Part shown: positions 1-9,600 of the stretch, in pieces
Layout: each line of letters begins with the position of its first letter
How positions within the stretch are numbered: the first letter of the stretch is position 1
Assembly: GCF_040225985.1 (NCBI RefSeq)
Contig: NZ_JBBPEU010000011.1
Coordinates: forward strand, 1 to 64,000
Length of the DNA stretch: 64,000 bases
Origin: Shimia sp040225985
GTDB lineage: Bacteria; Pseudomonadota; Alphaproteobacteria; Rhodobacterales; Rhodobacteraceae
Direction: 5' to 3'
The notes under the pieces: generated by a model
The model's database searches: none
Told to the model about the DNA's origin: nothing
Seen by the model: only the letters and a program-made list of their open reading frames with translations
Program-made: the position numbers and the translations under genes

Positions 1-92
1 TACCGCCCGCCGGCGCCGGAAACCATCATCCCGATGGAACCCAGGCCAATCATGCACTAACATTCAAACTGGACCACTTAGGTGGGGCTGAT
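1..92 (+). mobile_element. 3' end of an IS3-type insertion sequence (transposase OrfB tail plus terminal sequence)
   Basis: Frame 1 is open from the window edge to a TAA at 58-60. The last residues (YRPPAPETI...RPIMH) resemble the C-terminus of IS3-family OrfB transposases, which often end with a YRPPAPE-like motif. The following bases (about 61-92) look like an IS right end and run into the last codons of the convergent ParA-like gene. Only the tail is in the window, so the family call rests on a short motif. Confidence 0.55.
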
Positions 93-755
93 CACTTCGG
101 AGTAGGCGGCATGCGCCGCGCGATAGCGTGCATATCCCGGTTGGCCGGACTTGCAGGCCAGCATCGTGGTGAAATGTGCGACATCGCCATGCAGAATCTG
201 TTCAGCCAGCGCTTCGGAGGCAGAGAGCTCTGAGTGGAATACGGGAAGAGCGCCAAAAGCTGTGCGTATCTCAGAAGCTTCGGCAGCACCGTGACGATGG
301 CCGGTGATCAGGCCAATGATGTGTTCGGGGCAGTCAAATTGTTCATTGATGCTCTGTGATGAGAAGCCCGCCTCTATCGAACCTGTAGCGGGCACGACAA
401 TCAGATCAGCCTTCGCAAGTGCCATCGACAAAGCGTCTTCAGGATAGGCCTGTGTATCGATCAGGACGATGTCAAAGCCGCGTGTCACGGCAGCAGCCAA
501 TGCATCCTCTACGCGCTCGTCTCTTGAACATTCCGCCAATTCCAACTGATGTGGCCGGAACCGGCAAGCCGCCATCGCAGCCAGCCATGTCTGTAATGTG
601 GAAGGGTCGTGACACTTGGGGCCCCTGCAGGCTTGACTGGTGCAATCCATCACCATCACACGCTTACCCAAGGCCAGAAATCCCGACGCCAACGCCATAA
701 CTGCCGTCGTTCGACCGGACCCGCCCTTAGCTGCATGAATGGTGATGGTGTGCAT
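78..755 (-). CDS. ParA/MinD-family P-loop ATPase (VirC1-like)
   Basis: The product is about 225 residues from the ATG at 755, which is preceded by GAGGA eight bases upstream. The N-terminus carries a deviant Walker A motif (KGGSGRTT, residues 8-15 from this start), and IVLIDTQ is the Walker B strand, as in ParA/MinD/VirC1 ATPases. These position or partition plasmids, integrative elements or protein complexes. An in-frame ATG at 809 would add 18 residues but lies over candidate operator repeats, so 755 is preferred. The gene diverges from an XRE regulator. The last residues (ISPT) are encoded by sequence that looks like the end of the neighbouring IS, so the C-terminus may have been replaced by the insertion. 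No ParB partner is visible. Confidence 0.75.
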   Translation of the reverse strand: MHTITIHAAKGGSGRTTAVMALASGFLALGKRVMVMDCTSQACRGPKCHDPSTLQTWLAAMAACRFRPHQLELAECSRDERVEDALAAAVTRGFDIVLIDTQAYPEDALSMALAKADLIVVPATGSIEAGFSSQSINEQFDCPEHIIGLITGHRHGAAEASEIRTAFGALPVFHSELSASEALAEQILHGDVAHFTTMLACKSGQPGYARYRAAHAAYSEVISPT

Positions 756-842
756 ACTGCATGTCCTCGTTAATTCACAGAATACTTCATTATTCATAAA
801 ATACTTCATGGTTGCAATGGGTCAATTCCTGACCCTTGCGTT
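756..842. promoter_or_regulatory. Divergent control region with direct and inverted repeats
   Basis: Between the divergent ParA-like and XRE genes, the 10-mer aatacttcat occurs at 781-790 and again at 800-809, 19 bp apart (about two helical turns). A perfect 6-bp inverted repeat (gggtca/tgaccc, 819-835) sits just before the XRE start codon. XRE regulators usually bind such repeats to control themselves and a divergent partner; that this one does so is inference. Confidence 0.5.
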
Positions 843-1094
843 ATGAAGAACGAACTTGAAAATGATGCTCTGTTGGACGCGTTCAGCCGTGAACTGAGAC
901 GAGCGCGAACCGAAGCGGGGATTTCACAAGAAGAACTGGCTCATCGCGCCGGTAAGAGTATCCGGTACATTTCCTTGCTGGAAAGCCGTAAACATCAGCC
1001 GAGCTTGGCGACGCTTAAAAGTGTTTGCGAGGGGTTGGGTGTTTCGATGTCCGCGTTCGTTGCCAAAATCGAGGCTAATCTGAGTTCAAACTGA
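843..1094 (+). CDS. XRE-family helix-turn-helix regulator
   Basis: This 83-residue protein is essentially one HTH_3 domain: ISQEELAHRAGKS forms the first helices, followed by IRYISLLESRKHQPSLATL, the recognition-helix pattern of Cro/C1-type repressors. It has no effector domain. It is divergent from the ParA-like gene, with repeats in between, so autoregulation is likely. No strong Shine-Dalgarno is visible before the ATG. Small XRE proteins of this kind commonly accompany mobile elements and defence genes, but nothing here proves which neighbour it controls. Confidence 0.8.
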   Translation: MKNELENDALLDAFSRELRRARTEAGISQEELAHRAGKSIRYISLLESRKHQPSLATLKSVCEGLGVSMSAFVAKIEANLSSN

Positions 1095-1207
1095 TAGTGC
1101 TCAATCGCTCGTCAAAGCTCTGCTAGGACAGCACGTGCACGGAGTTATCTGCTCATGATACTTATTTCTGCAGCTATCGCGTTAGTGCTGGTCTTGAGTT
1201 TATTCTT

Positions 1208-1236
1208 TTGCGATAGTTCGACTTAACTTTTATTAT
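1208..1236 (+). promoter_or_regulatory. Candidate promoter for the large NTPase gene
   Basis: TTGCGA (1208-1213) and TATTAT (1231-1236) are separated by 17 bp within a markedly A/T-rich stretch. The implied start of transcription is near 1243, leaving a short leader with GGAGG at 1256-1260 ahead of the ATG at 1268. This is prediction by eye. Confidence 0.4.
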
Positions 1237-1267
1237 TTAAAAATAGTTACTTATTGGAGGCGGCTTG

Positions 1268-4200
1268 ATGGCGTCTTACACTTCTACGGGGCCAGCAGGT
1301 GTCGATGCTGAGATGACCTTCTCTGCTGTGATGGCGGCACACCTGATATCAGAACAAACTCACCCTATACTTCCGTATGGAGCGATCCCAGCCACGATTT
1401 CTCTCCAGAGGCGCGATGGCCCAGCTGGCTTTGATGACCTGGTCATCGAGTGGGTTCGAGGTGACGATTCTGGAGTTGTTTACGTTCAGTCAAAGCGTCC
1501 CATCGCCATCGGTAACAATTCAACATTCCGTTCATTGGCCCGTGCGTTGGCAGAATACGACTGCGAAGGAGAATGGTCCGCCGCAATTGTTGCTACTTCC
1601 ATCACGCCAAATCTGGAGGACGTTCAGGCGCTCCTTGAATCTTCGAGATTGGCAACAAGCCACAGCGAGTTCACTTCTAGGTGGTCAGAGCCTGGCGTTC
1701 TCAATGATGCGAAGCGAACTGTGTTAGAGGGTTTTGAGTCCGCCACTGACGGCCTGAATGAAGACGCTGTGTGGAACGCTATGCGTCGCCTCAGAGTTTT
1801 TGAACATGACTTAGCACTTGGTACATCGCGTGACCGTTCGATGTGCATCCAAATGCTATCGCAACGATTAGCCAACCCTTTTGATGCTGAGGCTAGCTTT
1901 GACGCAATCCGGGCCAAGTTTCTCGCTTCCGCACATCTTTCGCCCACCTATGATCGGGTAAAGCTGGCCTTGGAAGTCCCAACTCTTGTGGTCCAGCCAC
2001 GAGAACGCGACCTTAAGGCAATCGACAAAATTCATGCGGAATCCAGTAATTCAATAGTTGCAATAGATGACCGGATTGAAGGGGCTGGATGTTCAATATC
2101 ACTGTTGCGTCCAGAGATTTTAAGAACACTCGAACAGTCTTTCGCTTCCCATAAAACAGTTCGACTACAAGGTGATGCAGGTTCGGGGAAATCGTCACTG
2201 CTCAAACGATACTCAGCTACTTCTAGTAAAAGCAAACTGGTGCTGAACGAACGGCGGGTTTCAGGTCGAACTTGGTCGGAAGTGACCGCTAAATGGGGGA
2301 GTTCGATATCAGCACAAGAAACAATAGATGCAATGTCTTTGTCTGGGGATTGTTTGTTGGCAATTGATGGTGCTGATCGAATGCTGCTGGATCACCGCCG
2401 TGGCGTCGTAATGGACTTGTTTCGTGCTATCGCTGGGTCACCCTTTAGAGAACGCTGGTCAATAATTACCAGCGCTCGCGACTTTGGCCCACAGGACATC
2501 ATCCACAACGCCCTTTCAGAAACGAACCTCGAAACAGGTAAGGTGATCACAGTTGGGTCTCTTAAAGAAGAAGACTTAGATGCTGTTGCGAAGGCCTTTC
2601 CCAACATAGGTGCACTAGTAAAACGTTCTGATCTGGCGGGCCTCAATAACAATCCCTTCATGCTTGGGCAGTTGCTGGCAACAAAAGATGTATCGAAGGC
2701 ATTGACGGAGGTTGAATTAGCGGAAGCTTGGGCCACACGTGGCTCAACGTCCACGCCGGCAGATCATCGCCGAGACCGGGCCGTAGCCCAACTCGCAGCG
2801 TCTCGCCTCTCAACGCCAACAATTGTTGCTGGTAGCGCTGATTTAGATGCGGAAGGTGTTGCGACGCTCATTGCCGAGGGAACCGTGCAGCGTCAAGTTC
2901 TGAGTGGTGGCATACAATTTTCCCATGATGTCTTTGACGATTGGGCTTTGGCACGTGAGATGGCTCGTGATTGGAGATCTTTACCAACGTTATTGAAGAA
3001 AGCCGATGAACCCTTGTGGTGGCAACGCGCGGTGCGACTTGTAGCGCTAATCAAGCTCGAACAGGGTTTGTACGATGAATGGGGTACACTCCACTCGATA
3101 CTAAAGAGCGAAAAAGATCTGGACCCCGCTTGGGCACGAATTGTGCTTGCAGCGCCTTTGCATTCCGAAAGATCCGGGGAACATTTATTGAACCTAAACT
3201 CGATGCTTATGGATCAGCAAGGTAAACTCCTATCGGAACTTTTGGAAACCTTAAGGATCTTCGAAACTCGCATTGATCAGAACTACCTTGGGTCGCCTGT
3301 ATTCGTAGACATGACCGAAGCCGAGCGCTTGCAAATGGCCAGCTATTTCAAAGAACCTGTTTTGCGTCCCTGGCTTGCATTTTTTCGCTGGTCGATCGGT
3401 GATTGGACAGAATGGCCCGAAAATCACATTCCGGCTCTTGTCGAAGTGTCAACGATTTGGACTCAGCACTATGAAAGACTCCCCAATTGGATTTCTAAGC
3501 GTATCGGAACTCTGATCAAAAACTGGCTATTAGCTGTTGAAGATTATGAGCACCCGAAGGGGCGTTGGCGCTATGACGCGGAGAGAGAACCTCCGTTTGC
3601 CCTTGAGCTCAGGTATGACGGCTGGGAAAAGCTTGAACGTGATCTTCAGCGAACGCTCACAATGTGTGCGGCTTCAGCCCCTGACATCCTAAAGTCTTAT
3701 CTCTGTCGCTTAACAACCAACCAACATCTTCGAGCACCTCGCGAACGATTGTTGGAAGCGCCTCGGCAGCTTCCAACACTTATGCCGGAAGAATGGGTGG
3801 ACATGCTGAGTGCCTCCCTTCTTCGCAGAGAGCGGCAGCGTCGAGAAGGGATTCTAGGTCCGTCTAGCTGCTTCGAATCGCCAACGTCATTTCACGACGC
3901 CGGAATCAGTGATGAATACCGTTTTTCCAACAGTTCCCCTCATCAACTGGGATGGGATCAACTGTTTGCCAACAACCCTGAAATAGCTCTAACCATGATG
4001 CATCGCCTTGAGATGCGAGCGGCCGTTTACTGGCGCAATCGAGAGAAACGGAGGGAAGGACGAAAACCGCGCCCGCTCATACTTCACCTTAATGGTGATA
4101 GGCTGCAGCTCTGGGGAGATGAAACGGTTTACAGGTGGTCAAGAGCAATACTCGGTCCTCATTCATTGGGTTCAGCATATCTTGCGTTGGACAACTGGCT

Positions 4201-6373
4201 TCATGAACAACTTGGAAAAGAAACCGATCTCAAAGAGCTTCTGCCGAAAATATTTCAAAACAACGGCCTTGTTTCTACAGCCGCTCCAGTGATCAACGCC
4301 GTCGCCCATTATCATAACAACCGTCCCGCACTGTCGGCTATTGCGCCGCTGTTGGCAGCTCCACGCCTTTGGAATTTCGACATTCGCCGTCATATGGATG
4401 ATCGTAGCCCTACGCATCGCATCGGAGGGTTTGGGGCAGGTCAACATCATCAAGAAGCCACCGAGGAAATCTGGAAAAGATACCACGACAGAGAACCTTT
4501 TCACCTCCAACTTCTCCTGCCGTTCCACCTTATGGCGGATCAAGAAGCCCAAGCCTTTTTGCAAGAACGCCGTGTTCGTTGGGCCCTCGACGATCTAGCT
4601 GATTTCGAACACGAGCTCGAGAGTGAAATCTGGCGAGCTGAAACTCAAGGAACACTTGAACGATATCTGAGTGATGCAGACCCAAAGTCTGTTCGCGTTG
4701 ATGAAACCCACGAAGCTGACAAAATTGTTGTTCGGTTGGAACCTCCGAAGGATGTTGCCGCAGAGCTAGAGACACAAAATGTTGAGCATGCACGTGCCAA
4801 CTCGCTAAGCGAGTTAGCAGTTTGGGCCGAACGCTCAGCAGAAGCTGGGGAGGTTGACGATGCGTTTGAGCTTCAGGAGGCAGTAGATCGCCTAAATGAA
4901 CTCGTGTCTGAAGAAGATGCACTAAGAACTGACTTCTCTGGCCGGATGATACAGGCGGCATCTGCTGGTGTAGCCTCTGTTCTGGCAACACTTGGCCCAT
5001 CCGATATGATTCAAGTCGATACCGACTGGGTACGTGATCGTCTACTTAACGCGATACATCGGGTTCGGCCGAATGAGGAGGCAATGTTTCTTGTTCCAGA
5101 ATCGTTGATGTCATTTGACCCACAAACGATTGCCGCGAGCGGCATTGCCGCCCTTGCTTCACGTGGGTTTGCCACGGATCTGGATACGATCGTTGCTGAA
5201 TTGGCGACTCATCAACTGCATGCTGTGGAAGCTGCTACTTTAAAAGGGCTTGATTGGGATCGGCGACCTGATTTTTCTTGGCGTTGTGTAGTCGCTGCAC
5301 TGGACACTTGTGTTTTCAATTCAAGCTATGAATGGGATTCTCCCAGACGAAAAAAGCGCGCGCAGAGATCAAATATTCGGCGTCACAAAAAGGCAGTTAG
5401 GTTTGTGATCGGTCGCCGGCAACTTCGTGGCCCCGTTTTGCCTCCGAAGCCCTTTCACACCCGCTTAGTTCGAACCCGGAAGGCTTGGCCTCCCGTTACC
5501 AATGCAAGATTTAGGGTTCAGACATACTATCACTGGGGAAAATTTAAGACGCTGGTCGAAACTGTTCCCTTCGATAAGTTGGGGGAACCGGAAAAAGGCT
5601 TTCTCTTCGAGTATTTCCTGGGATTGGTTGAGTGGGCACGATTGCTAAGAGATGAAGATGAGAAGCCAGGCGGCTACAGAAGCGATTTTCCTCACGAATT
5701 GGTGCACACGCTAGCCAAACAGATCGGCCGGCTTGCCGCAGTTTCGCCTGATAACGATGCTTGGAAGGCACTAACAGACCTAGAAAGATGGCAGTACAAG
5801 GGTGATTTGATCGGAACCTACCTTGATGCGGTTACCCATGATCTCATTGCAAGCGAGCGCGCCCCAGACGATCGCTTTTGGAGAGCTTGGCAGCCTGCAG
5901 CGGACTGGGTTTTGCGTAATCTTGTTCCAGAGCGCAAAAATGATGGCAGGCAAAGCTTGGGGGACGCGGTGAGAGCAGCGGGGTTCGTGGGTCCGTATAT
6001 AACCCCAATTCCACCGAATTGGCCGCATTTGGAACTCCTTTTGCCGAGGATAGACGGCTGGGTAAAGGTCACGAAGCACAATGCATCGGCCGCCAATGCC
6101 GTGCTCTCAATATGCGAGCGCATGTCGTTAACTCAACTAGAAGAGTGGTTTGTTCCCTGGCTGGCATTGTATAATCATGAGCATGGGAGCGATGCCGACT
6201 TTTGGCTGTACGCTGGTTTCTCCGACAAGGCCGCTGGGTTGCTGGCCCTACTGGAAGGCCAATCCAACGGCACACGGATTCAGGTTAGAAGAATTCTATC
6301 TGTCATGGCCGATTCTGGATCAATAGCGGCACGGGAAGTATTGCCTCGATTTGCATCTCAAAGACCGCGTTAA
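1268..6373 (+). CDS. Giant STAND-type NTPase with N-terminal nuclease-like domain (putative anti-phage protein)
   Basis: The product is 1701 residues from the ATG at 1268 (GGAGG seven bases upstream; an adjacent TTG at 1265 is less likely). Residues about 10-130 resemble Cap4/DUF4297-type PD-(D/E)xK nucleases: E15, D56-D57 within GFDDLVIEW, then a QSK strand at 74-76. Residues about 290-570 hold a P-loop NTPase: GDAGSGKSS (302-310), Walker B LLAIDGADR (D367), and a FSHDVFDDWALA motif near 552 that typically closes the winged-helix part of NACHT/STAND ATPases. The remaining roughly 1100 residues look helical and resemble nothing I recognise; in Avs-type proteins this part senses phage proteins. 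Base composition is visibly A/T-richer than the rest of the window. The SIR2 gene follows on the same strand after 299 bp. The defence role is inferred from domain layout; the domain calls are by motif only. Confidence 0.7.
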   Translation: MASYTSTGPAGVDAEMTFSAVMAAHLISEQTHPILPYGAIPATISLQRRDGPAGFDDLVIEWVRGDDSGVVYVQSKRPIAIGNNSTFRSLARALAEYDCEGEWSAAIVATSITPNLEDVQALLESSRLATSHSEFTSRWSEPGVLNDAKRTVLEGFESATDGLNEDAVWNAMRRLRVFEHDLALGTSRDRSMCIQMLSQRLANPFDAEASFDAIRAKFLASAHLSPTYDRVKLALEVPTLVVQPRERDLKAIDKIHAESSNSIVAIDDRIEGAGCSISLLRPEILRTLEQSFASHKTVRLQGDAGSGKSSLLKRYSATSSKSKLVLNERRVSGRTWSEVTAKWGSSISAQETIDAMSLSGDCLLAIDGADRMLLDHRRGVVMDLFRAIAGSPFRERWSIITSARDFGPQDIIHNALSETNLETGKVITVGSLKEEDLDAVAKAFPNIGALVKRSDLAGLNNNPFMLGQLLATKDVSKALTEVELAEAWATRGSTSTPADHRRDRAVAQLAASRLSTPTIVAGSADLDAEGVATLIAEGTVQRQVLSGGIQFSHDVFDDWALAREMARDWRSLPTLLKKADEPLWWQRAVRLVALIKLEQGLYDEWGTLHSILKSEKDLDPAWARIVLAAPLHSERSGEHLLNLNSMLMDQQGKLLSELLETLRIFETRIDQNYLGSPVFVDMTEAERLQMASYFKEPVLRPWLAFFRWSIGDWTEWPENHIPALVEVSTIWTQHYERLPNWISKRIGTLIKNWLLAVEDYEHPKGRWRYDAEREPPFALELRYDGWEKLERDLQRTLTMCAASAPDILKSYLCRLTTNQHLRAPRERLLEAPRQLPTLMPEEWVDMLSASLLRRERQRREGILGPSSCFESPTSFHDAGISDEYRFSNSSPHQLGWDQLFANNPEIALTMMHRLEMRAAVYWRNREKRREGRKPRPLILHLNGDRLQLWGDETVYRWSRAILGPHSLGSAYLALDNWLHEQLGKETDLKELLPKIFQNNGLVSTAAPVINAVAHYHNNRPALSAIAPLLAAPRLWNFDIRRHMDDRSPTHRIGGFGAGQHHQEATEEIWKRYHDREPFHLQLLLPFHLMADQEAQAFLQERRVRWALDDLADFEHELESEIWRAETQGTLERYLSDADPKSVRVDETHEADKIVVRLEPPKDVAAELETQNVEHARANSLSELAVWAERSAEAGEVDDAFELQEAVDRLNELVSEEDALRTDFSGRMIQAASAGVASVLATLGPSDMIQVDTDWVRDRLLNAIHRVRPNEEAMFLVPESLMSFDPQTIAASGIAALASRGFATDLDTIVAELATHQLHAVEAATLKGLDWDRRPDFSWRCVVAALDTCVFNSSYEWDSPRRKKRAQRSNIRRHKKAVRFVIGRRQLRGPVLPPKPFHTRLVRTRKAWPPVTNARFRVQTYYHWGKFKTLVETVPFDKLGEPEKGFLFEYFLGLVEWARLLRDEDEKPGGYRSDFPHELVHTLAKQIGRLAAVSPDNDAWKALTDLERWQYKGDLIGTYLDAVTHDLIASERAPDDRFWRAWQPAADWVLRNLVPERKNDGRQSLGDAVRAAGFVGPYITPIPPNWPHLELLLPRIDGWVKVTKHNASAANAVLSICERMSLTQLEEWFVPWLALYNHEHGSDADFWLYAGFSDKAAGLLALLEGQSNGTRIQVRRILSVMADSGSIAAREVLPRFASQRPR

Positions 6374-6672
6374 AGGTATGATTTTAGTAAGATACAATGG
6401 CCATTAGAGGTGTTTCGCCAGGTGCACTGCGAATGTGGGCGAAGCAGACCAAAAATGCGGCATACTGACCAGGTAATTAAGCGCTGTTTTGCGCCAAAAA
6501 CGTGGGGGGTTTAGATAAAAGATGGCAGCCCAATCCGGCCTTTTAGCGCTTCGCATTCCAACGTCCGTTACCAGGTTTTCTACCTGACACAATACCTACG
6601 CATCCACTTGCCATACAACCATGACGACACTACGACTGCTGTAGTCCAATCCCGATTATTTTTGAGTTTTCC
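6374..6672. other. Intergenic spacer between the two large defence-like genes
   Basis: No convincing gene lies here. The length suggests the SIR2 gene has its own promoter rather than being translationally coupled to the NTPase gene. I see no clear terminator hairpin or strong promoter. Confidence 0.5.
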
Positions 6673-9600
6673 ATGCAGTACATTGCCAATGGCCCAGATA
6701 TTCCCGAAGCACTTCTTGAAGCCCACGAAGACGGAAACGTCGTGTTCTTTTGCGGTGCCGGAATATCTTACCCAGCAAAGCTGCCAACCTTCTACGGTTT
6801 GGTGAAAGCTGTATACGACGAACTTGGGGAGGATCACGATAGCGCCGAAGCCGAAGCAATGAAGGCGTACAAATATGATACAACTCTTGGCTTACTGGAA
6901 CGAAGGCTGCCTAAAGGGCGTTTGAGAGTGCGTGAAGCAATTGCTAGCGCGCTTCGACCAAATTTAGCTGGGAAGAAAGCGACGCAGACACATGAGGCGC
7001 TCCTTCGGCTTAGCAAGACACGCTCCGGCGCCACGCGGCTCATAACGACGAACTTTGATCGGGTTTTTGAAGAAGTCATAGAGACGAAAAAGACCAATAC
7101 ACCAACTCACGCTGCCCCACTGCTTCCAGTTCCAAAGAACAGGTGGGATGGGCTGATCTACCTTCATGGCCTTTTGGACGGCACGGGTTCCGAAGCGAAC
7201 CTAAACAGTCTCGTTGCCACAAGTGGTGATTTTGGCTTGGCTTACCTCATTGAGAGATGGGCTGCGCGCTTTGTGTCTGAACTGTTTCGCAACTATACAG
7301 TCTGTTTTGTTGGGTACAGTATCAACGATCCCATTCTCCGCTACATGATGGACGCTTTGGCAGCCGATACCATGATGGGTGAAAAGACCCGAGTCGCATA
7401 TGCGTTTGGAAACTATACACCAAGCAAAAAGGATCAAACCGAATCCGAGTGGGCAACCAAAAACGTAGTTCCCATCCTCTATAAAAACCGCAGCCATCAC
7501 TATTACCTGCACGAAACGCTTCATGCATGGGCCAACAGCTATCGAGATGGCATCAATGGCAAGTCAGCCATTGTGGCGCGTCATGCACACCACAAACCAA
7601 GTGGAAGCACAGTGCAGGATGATTTCGTGAAGCGGATGGTTTGGGCGCTAAGCGATCCAACAGGTCTACCCGCGAAGCATTTTTCTCAACTCGATCCTGT
7701 CCCACCAATCGATTGGTTAGAGGAGTTCTCCAAACGGAGATTTGGCATTGATGATCTCCCGCGATTTGGTGTGCCAAGGAGTGATCTCTTCAACACAAGC
7801 CATAACCCAGAGTTCAAATTCAGCCTTCTGTCCAGACCTTCCCCATCCCATTTAGCCCCTCCAATGTCGCTGGTTGATCCCAATGCTGGACGTGGACCCG
7901 ATTGGGACAAGGCAATGGATGCTCTAGCGAGGTGGATGGCAAGGCACCTGGAACAACCCGAAGCCCTTTTCTGGGTTATTGGACAAGGTAGCAATCTAAG
8001 CCCGCGTTTCGAATGGCACCTTAAGAGAGCTTTGGAGAATGCAAACCACCTTAACCCGACCATGCGAAAGCTTTGGGAATTTGTAGTTTCAGGGTACGCC
8101 CGATCACGCCACTACAATGGCGGTCTTTTCGGGTGGGAAGATCGCTTGAAGAAACACGGGAACACACCGTTTGTAAGGCAGGAGTTCAAGGAGGCACTGC
8201 GCCCCTCACTGAAGATATCACGTCCATATTCTTTCAGAACAGATCCTTCAGGAGATACTAGTGAAAGGATTTCTACGATTGCCAACGTTGAAGTGGCGCT
8301 GGCATCCGATCACGTTCATTCAGCATATGAGCGCATTCTGAAAATCGAACAATTCGAAGGATTTTTAGCACATATCTTGACCGACATGTCGGAGCTGCTG
8401 TCAGAAACGCTCGGGCTTATGTGCGAAGCTGAGATTTCATCCGAGCTTGACGACTACAGCTACATTCAACTCCCGTCGATTTCAGACCATGATCAAAACA
8501 AGGACTACAACGACTGGACACTCTTGGTGACCCTGTGCCGCGACGCTTGGTTGGCGACCGCAGATCAAAACAGCGAAAATGCGAAAGCGATGCTAACGAT
8601 CTGGGCAAGTTCCAAGCATCCAGTATTTCGTAGGCTGGTCTTTTTTGCGTTGGCACAGAGACCTGACCTAGTTTCGTTCGAGACATCGCTGTCGTGGCTC
8701 TTGGATGACGGCGGACATTGGCTTTGGGCAACCTCCACAATGCGAGAGGTGATGCGCTTGCTGGTTGCATTCGGTCCAACTTTGACTGCTGGTCATATGC
8801 AGAGGCTCCAGGGAGCAATAGTCGAAGGACCTCCTAGGACGCGGTTCAGAGATGATATTAGCGACGAAGATTTTGAACGTTTTTCAGATCGCATGCGCTG
8901 GTTGAGATTGAAAAAACTCCTTTCAAATGGAGGAACCGCAACAGAAAACGCGGACGCTTTCATCGCGTCGGTAGAAGCGCGCTATCCTGAATGGCAATTG
9001 GCGCGTGATGACCGCGATGAATTTCCTATGTGGAGTTCCAATGGTGAAGAGCAACCAATCGAACAATCACCTAAGAACATAAAGAAGCTGGTTGAGTGGC
9101 TTCGAAACAACCCTTCATCAGAAAGTGCTCTCACCGGAGACAACTGGCCTGAGAGATGTCGCCACGACTTCAGGCGTTCGTTCTTTGCCTTAAAGAAACT
9201 GGCAAGCGAAAAGGTGTGGCTCCCTCAACGATGGGCTGAAGCCTTGTACGCATGGTCTAGTGATGAGCTTCTAGATCGTTCATGGAAACATGCTTCCTCC
9301 GTTATTGTGGGAATGCCAGACGAGTACTTTGTTGATGCTCTGCACGCGATTGCGTGGTGGGTAAGTCGAATATCAAAAAACGTTGGGCGGCGTGAAGAGG
9401 CGTTCTTTGCGATTGTTGATCGAATAATAGAAACTGGGACCAAAACCGTCGAAGCTTCTGAAGATTTTTCGCTCAATCACGCTTTAAACCACCCGGTTGG
9501 CCATGCCGCAAGTTCACTCTTGAACTGGTGGTTCTTGCGGGAGCTGGAAGATGATCAGGGACTTCCAGATGAGCTGAAGGGGCGATTTGCAGAGATGTGC

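Noticed and set aside
6374..6672. Small gene or antitoxin between the two large defence-like genes
   Set aside because: Short frames here overlap the start of the SIR2 gene or are antisense and lack motifs.
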